23,151 nt of DNA from Sphaerosporella brunnea (taxonomy: Eukaryota; Ascomycota; Pezizomycetes; Pezizales; Pyronemataceae). The notes under the pieces are model-generated. The model saw only the letters and a list, made by a program, of their open reading frames with translations. It was not told the origin of the DNA and did not search any database. Shown piece by piece: positions 18,460 through 23,151 of this stretch (position 1 is the first letter of the stretch; each line of letters starts with the position of its first letter). Both the position numbers and the translations under genes were made by a program. The stretch spans positions 1-23,151 of the forward strand of contig VXIS01000513.1 in assembly GCA_008704415.1 (NCBI GenBank). Direction: 5' to 3'.

Positions 18460-18499
18460 CATTGAAACCAAATACGAAACAGGCGCTGGTGTGACGAGT

Positions 18500-18720
18500 A
18501 AACTAAATACAAATCAAGTAATCTTCCGTCCTTATCCTCCTTCTCCTGTGTTTGCACGGGTGCGCCAGCAAAGCTCCTCCCAGTCTCCGAGGAGCTCCTG
18601 ACACATGAAGCGGGTTGGGGGGAAGCGAGACAAGAAATCCCCGTGTGGTGAGGAACAGAAGGGGGCGGCGCTGGTAGCAGTCGTCTCTGTCGCTAGCCAA
18701 CGGCTCACCGTGACATAGTC
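18500..18720 (-). repeat. Fragment related to the interior of the 8236-9600 element
   Basis: The reverse complement of this block shares GTCACGGTGAGCCG, CTTCTGTTCCTCACCAC and CTCCTCGGAGACTGGGAGGAG with 8968-9260. It lacks the GC-rich repeat expansion seen there. No terminal repeats are visible at this site. Confidence 0.6.
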
Positions 18721-19252
18721 TTGCAGGATGGTTTACAGCTCGTATATAAAGAACCAAATGTTTATCCAATCGAAGCTATGATTGAAGGTGGTTTGCGGCG
18801 ATCATTTTCCACAGCGCGCAAAGGTATAGGGAGATGTGGCTGCAGCAACTTGCCCTTAGACCACGTGCTTGACGTTATACCAGCGCCAAACTGCCCGGCG
18901 AACCCACCTACTGAACCCGTACTCAACGTCATTACGCATCTGTGAGCAAAGCTGCATTCAGCACATTTCAATAGTGTGGATCGAGACCGAACATTCTGCT
19001 TCTCAAGAACCAGTCTTCGTCCAGTGGGTGGCAAAGAGACAACAAGAATTCGGACACATGGAGGATCAACAGCCATACGGTTGCGCAAATATATGCCGAT
19101 GGCACGCGCGGAGAAAATTCACGGGCAAGGTATTTGTTATCATCGCTTTCAATTTACAGTCTGCTGGCATATCGCGAAGGGTTGCGCTTGAATAAATTGT
19201 CACATAACCAATAGTCGTCGCCTTCAATCTGCGCCATCGAGTTCGGTCTCCT
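18721..19252. other. Intergenic, no gene accepted
   Basis: Overlapping frames of about 108 codons exist on both strands (18869-19195 plus, 18762-19088 minus) without recognisable domains. The right part probably includes the 3' region of the minus-strand nuclease-kinase gene. Confidence 0.35.
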
Positions 19253-21146
19253 CTAGGCTTCGCAACAGAGCTCATCGTCATCATCGCTGGTTTCGCCGCC
19301 CGCATCGGGGCCGTCAACGCTGTCGCATATCACTCCTGGGGCATCGAAGACACCAAGCTCATCGCAACACAGCGGCGACGCATCCAGGGCACCCACAAAA
19401 TACGGCAGGTCGTCCAGCTTTTTCCGATCGCCGTTCTGAGCGGCTACGACGTACGGTCCGAGATCGGGTGTGGCGGTCAGCCACTGCCACAGCTCGCACA
19501 GCCGCTTGCGCTCACCCAACGTGCTGAAGCCGATATTGCCGGAGTTGAACCCGCGCTGTGAACATGGGAACAGCAGTGTGTTGACCAGCAGGACCATCGC
19601 ATGGTAGTCGTCGCTGACCTCGGACACTTAGGGCTGGTGCATCGCGTTTCCTGCCAGCAGCCGTGGGGGCACGCAGATCTACCCGCCCATGTACTCGCCG
19701 CACACTTCGTTGAGCATGGTCGCGCCGCCCAGGTCGACCAGCATGGCGCGGCCCTCGCTGTCCAGCACAATGTTGTCCCACCGGATGTCGCGGTGGAGCC
19801 AGCCGCGCTCGTGCAGCCAGTCCATGCCTGCCAAAACGTCGCGCAGGATCTGCCTTGTGTGTTCGGGAGTCTGGTTCAGCGTGACCGGGTCGAGGGGGCG
19901 TCCAACCGGGAGTATACCGTACTCTTTACCGTCGTGGGTTGCGAACAGCAGGGTGGGGAGGTACGGACATCGATCGCCCGGCATCGCGGCAATCGCTTTC
20001 AACGTCCCGATTTCGTCACTGAGCGGGGTGGGTTTGGTACGAACGGTGGAGCGCTTGACCAAGATCTCCTGTTTCTTCCCCGCCTCCAGGCCCACGTCCG
20101 TCCAATACCACGAGCCGTCGGTTTGCGGTGGCTTCCGTAGCCGAAACGACGCCACCACGTTGTTGGTCGACATTCCCAGATGCTGCTGGATCTTACCCAA
20201 GCCGCTGCTGAAGTGCGGATGCAGCGGCGTCTCGCTGTCGTCGAACATCAATGCCACCAGGAACTCCACTGCCCGGTCGAAGCGCACCCGCGCATATGAC
20301 CACGCGTGAGTGCTGCCATTCGACTTCTGTTCCATCACGATGGACACGTTCTCGTCGATGTTCGACAGCAGTCCGGTGAAGCGCGTGCGAAACGGCTGCA
20401 TCTTCGCTTGAGCGTACATATAGTTGAGCAGCTGACCGCAGCAGGATGCGTCCAGCGCGACTCCTCGTGATTTGAGCTCCATGATGATCTGGGCGTAGGC
20501 CCCGTGCACGCGGGTGATCATGGGGGCACACACGGTGATATCCGGCTTGAGGCTCTTGAGATACGCAGTGTCGTGGGTGTCAATCACGCTCCCTTGTGTT
20601 TTTGTGATCAGCGAGCTCAGCAGCGCACACACCGGCTCGTAGAGGTCGGCCTCGGCGCGGAGCGAGCTTTTCCTCTGCAGCATTAAAGCTCGTTGTTTTC
20701 CCGCGCGTGACAGCGCTACAGCTGCAGGTGGAAGTTGCTTTTCGACAGACGATACACGTTTCTTCGAGATTCCTTGATTCCACACGTTCGCCTTCAATGT
20801 GATGACTGCAGGGATAGTGTCAGTAGGTTACTATGCTGATCGGGGTCGTCACAGCGCACTTACTGCAGGCGTTGCTTTGTAGGTGTGGACTGAGCTTGAC
20901 CTTGACGACTTTATGCGCCGCCCTTTCGGCCAGGAGAGCCTTCTCCAAGTGGCTCTTCGTCTTTTCCCATTCAATTCGTTCTTGAGCCAATGCAGTTTGT
21001 TCTTTTGTGAAAGCAGTGCGTTCGTCGGGAAAGGCAGCGCGCTCAGCTGCGAATGACTCGTGTTCAGTGGTCAACTTCAGTTTCATCGGCAAAACCAGAC
21101 CCCCCAGCCATTTCGCAAACTTTCGGTGCCGGCAAGGCTGATCCAT
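19253..21146 (-). pseudogene. PD-(D/E)XK nuclease-protein kinase fusion, Crinkler-like, two in-frame stops
   Basis: Predicted exons are 20864-21146 and 19253-20805. The 58-nt intron has GTAAGT, CTACTGAC and CTGCAG and joins the exons in frame; the second exon has no ATG of its own. Residues 27-82 are a charged coiled coil. Residues 145-225 resemble a PD-(D/E)XK nuclease core: KPDITV (Asp183), then MELKSRG (Glu204, Lys206), then a GQLLNYM helix (Gln219). Residues 335-470 are a kinase: Lys345, Glu359 of helix C, HRDIRWDN (432-439) and DLG (452-454). Nuclease-kinase fusions are a known fungal Crinkler-type architecture, thought to act in host nuclei or in genome conflict. The frame is broken by TAG at 19679-19681 and TAA at 19628-19630, 17 codons apart in the activation segment; similarity to the kinase C-lobe resumes in the same frame. 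An alternative is a 69-nt in-frame intron (GT at 19682, AG at 19614) removing both stops but also the substrate-binding loop. Confidence 0.75.
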
Positions 21147-21185
21147 CCGTTGCCAGTCGAGTTCTAGCAGATCTTATAGCCACAG

Positions 21186-21314
21186 TCAGCACCACCGATT
21201 CGCGTCAGTAAGGGACAGAGAGTGTGGAAGCTCGCCGTTCAGCATGTCCGACAACAGCTCGGTGGTCACCACATCGCCCCATAAGAGCGCCGCAAAGGCT
21301 GTTGCCGCCGTCAT
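21186..21314 (-). other. 42-codon frame upstream of the nuclease-kinase gene
   Basis: An ATG at 21314 opens a frame ending in TGA at 21186, 39 bases before the start at 21146 and on the same strand. Its product is protein-like (LLWGDVVTTELLSDMLNGEL). I could not find a donor and acceptor pair that splices it in frame to the gene, so it may be an upstream frame in the leader or the remnant of a lost first exon. Confidence 0.3.
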
Positions 21315-21390
21315 CGCGATGAAGCTTCTCTGTCTCGGGTGTAGATCTGCTGATGTCGAGGCGGGTCGTAGGTGACGGGGTGTATGATGA

Positions 21391-21450
21391 GGAGGTCGAA
21401 GGTTAGGAGGTCAAAGGTTAGGAGATCGAAGGTCAGGAGGTCGAAGGTGA
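21391..21450. repeat. 15-bp minisatellite, four units
   Basis: Four units of GGAGGTCGAAGGTTA with one to three differences each lie about 250 bp upstream of the nuclease-kinase start. The 15-bp period keeps any reading frame; on the minus strand it reads as repeats of LTFDL. Confidence 0.8.
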
Positions 21451-21736
21451 GCGGTTCAATCGTCACGGGGTAATGGCGCGTCAAAGAGAACATCAGGGTT
21501 GGGGGCCTCAATTATGTAAGCAAATGAAAATGTATGTCCCATTTGCTGTGTCGCCACCAGCCCTACGCACTCAGAGACGTTGGACACTCACTCCTCGATC
21601 AGACAATGCAGAGAAAACGTTGTTGCGAGGATTCTACGCTTTCGCCTCGGACCGCAAACAGCATTCCAGCACAGTCCCCGCCTCGATCCCTTGAACTGTA
21701 TTGAGCTGGGATGATCATCACGGCTTGGAGCCACTA
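21451..21736. other. Intergenic, no feature recognised
   Basis: A 73-codon plus-strand frame at 21473-21694 has no motif or start context. Nothing else is visible. Confidence 0.35.
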
Positions 21737-21744
21737 TTTGGAAT

Positions 21745-22587
21745 TAGTGTTGCGCACGAGCGGAGTCGAGTCGAGCTCGGGGTAGATTGGAGTCCGCTCG
21801 TGCGATTTCGACGCTCGACTCGTGAGCCCGAGCCGGGGCAGCATGAGCTCGAGCTGAAGCTCGAGTCCGCCATATAGAATTGCTTTTTGACGCACGCGCA
21901 GACTGTTGCAGGGCAATGTAAATCATGTGTGAGATTGTAAAGTGCGCAGATAAGTCGGATACGTTTGAGAGGCCCGAGGAGTAGTTCAGCGCAGCTTTGA
22001 CATCCGATTTAACGCGCTGAGCGGTCTGTTTGGTTTCACTAGGCGGCGCTGGCTCTTTCTCCACCTCATCGCGGTCTGTGTCTATCACAGAGGTTTCACA
22101 TTGAAAAAAAACAGCATTATCACAAGCAGCAAAAGCCCGTTGCCAGGGTTACCAGCTTCACCGCATCCTCGCCTACCCTGCAGCAGAGCGCAGCGTAGAT
22201 CTCAGAACATAATCGCAATGAATGGTAACCGGAGCATTACGCGCAGCTTATATAAGCTGTTGGACAACCCTGCTCCCACAGCACGTGTTGTGACTAACGT
22301 GGGCCCTCAATACTGTATCGCCGGAAAGGGACAGGAACCAAAGAAAGGGACAGGCACCAGCCGGAGTTGAACGGGGACGCTCGACACAGGCGAAAACCGG
22401 GATACAGGTTAGCTAACCATTGCGCCACGAAGGCGCATGCATCAGCAACACATAACTTATCATGAATAAGCCTAAATAACATTTTTTTGACGAGCGCACT
22501 CGAGCGCAAAAATACATAGACTCGAGCGGGCTCGTGTTCGCTGCTCGAGCTTTGTCCTCATGCTGGCTCCGCTCGTGCGCCACACTA
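21745..22587. mobile_element. hAT-type non-autonomous element, 843 bp
   Basis: The left terminus TAGTGTTGCGCACGAGCGGA and the inverted right terminus TAGTGTGGCGCACGAGCGGA differ at one position. The target TTTGGAAT is duplicated at 21737-21744 and 22588-22595. Subterminal DNA at both ends is rich in CTCGAG and GAGCTC palindromes. The interior lacks a transposase and holds a tRNA-like segment. Lone copies of the same terminus occur at 1910-2040 and 7826. Confidence 0.9.
22350..22434 (-). other. tRNA-like segment, probable SINE or tRNA relic
   Basis: On the minus strand an A box TGGCGCAATGG (22417-22427) and a B box GTTCAACTCC (22363-22372) lie 45 nt apart, matching internal Pol III promoters. 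The sequences flanking the boxes do not form proper T or acceptor stems, so it is not a functional tRNA gene. It is more likely a tRNA-derived SINE head captured inside the hAT element. Confidence 0.55.
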
Positions 22588-22661
22588 TTTGGAATGACAT
22601 GGTCCGGCAGCTGAGATTTTTCCCACCTCCGCTGCTTGTACGAATGTATATAGGTTGGGAG

Positions 22662-23151
22662 CAGGGCTGTCAAAAGTGCGGCCAGTCCGGCTTTGAGCGC
22701 GGCCGGAACCGGACTGATTGAAACAGGCTTTTGAAATCACGGCCCGTTTGGACCAGGCTTTTTGAATTGATACCCAGGCGCCTGAGAGCACCCACCAGGC
22801 CCAGAAGTACCCGGCGCCCGGCGGGCCCGCCAGGCATCTGAAGTTTTTTGCTTACAGATACATCAAGGAAAGAAACATGAAAACCAGTCGGAATACTGCA
22901 GCGCTACAGTCAGACTGTTAACGATAGCTCTTCTGCCACGCTCCGTAGGTTTCGAAATCTTTGGATTTGTCAGTATAAACTCAGCCATATTCATCCGTCC
23001 GAGTTCCTGTTTTTGGGTTAGATTGACCTAGGTATTCAGTCAGCAATTTCTCCCTGCAGGAATAACAAGAGTAGAAGATACATACCCACTGAAAATGCAC
23101 TGGGCCTTCGTTGACATTGCAGGAATTGCGTTCAACTTGGTTCCATCTTCT
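22662..23151 (+). mobile_element. hAT-type left end, running to or past the window edge
   Basis: The terminus CAGGGCTGTCAAAAGTGCGG is followed by about 200 bp clearly related to the MITE at 18070 (shared CAGTCCGGCTT, GGCTTTTGAAATCACGG, GGGCCCGCCAGGCATCT and AAGGAAAGAAACATGAA). No right terminus or second copy of the flanking GTTGGGAG is found before the window ends, so the element is truncated or continues outside. From about 22900 to 23151 nothing else is recognised. Confidence 0.65.

Noticed and set aside
19628..19681. Reassigned stop codons (TAG/TAA as sense)
   Set aside because: The other genes end normally at TAG or TGA and the window shows much pseudogene decay. Two local nonsense codons or a short intron are simpler explanations.
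19601..20309. Plus-strand frames of 179 and 206 codons
   Set aside because: Antisense shadows of the nuclease-kinase coding region.
22350..22434. Functional tRNA gene
   Set aside because: A and B boxes fit, but the T stem and acceptor stem do not pair.

Overview
The window looks like nuclear DNA from a fungus, most likely a basidiomycete or another lineage with very short introns. Every intron I could place is 49-74 nt, with GT...AG ends. The best-supported ones carry a CTGAC-type branch site about 10-15 nt before the acceptor. Coding density is low. Most of the DNA is transposon debris: fungal-type hAT elements, a mariner/pogo-type MITE, and Ty3- and Ty1-type retrotransposon relics. No rRNA, CRISPR or prokaryotic operon structure is visible.

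Layout. 1-1190: decayed Ty3/gypsy gag-pro relic. 1249-1827: small Ala/Pro-rich coiled-coil gene. 1830-6125: repeats and gene fragments, including two MITEs, a hAT end and three or more copies of one interspersed (LTR-like) repeat. 6384-7589: six-exon minus-strand gene whose three middle exons are near-identical 60-nt copies, each with a 54-nt intron. 7590-10239: promoter region, more copies of the LTR-like repeat and a 1.37-kb long-inverted-repeat element. 10240-11376: three-exon gene with ubiquitin-like folding signals. 11799-14098: LTR-like repeat split by a 2.2-kb hAT that is itself split by a 0.78-kb hAT, both with perfect 8-bp target duplications. 14459-16169: two-exon gene encoding a C2H2 zinc finger, four acidic 21-residue repeats and a compact kinesin-like P-loop domain. 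16390-17691: gutted Ty1/copia element with one LTR. 18070-18459: hAT MITE with 8-bp duplication. 19253-21146: two-exon PD-(D/E)XK nuclease plus protein kinase gene, broken by two in-frame stops. 21745-22587: another hAT-type element carrying a tRNA-like SINE segment. 22662-end: a further hAT end.

How the genes fit together. The four larger host-type genes (6384-7589, 10240-11376, 14459-16169, 19253-21146) have no housekeeping look. Nuclease-kinase fusions, ubiquitin-like modules and P-loop modules are components described for Crinkler-type (CRN/CR) effector and conflict systems in fungi and oomycetes. The neighbourhood may therefore be a fast-evolving accessory island embedded in transposons. 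That joint role is inference: the genes lie on both strands, are separated by kilobases, and nothing here shows that they act together.
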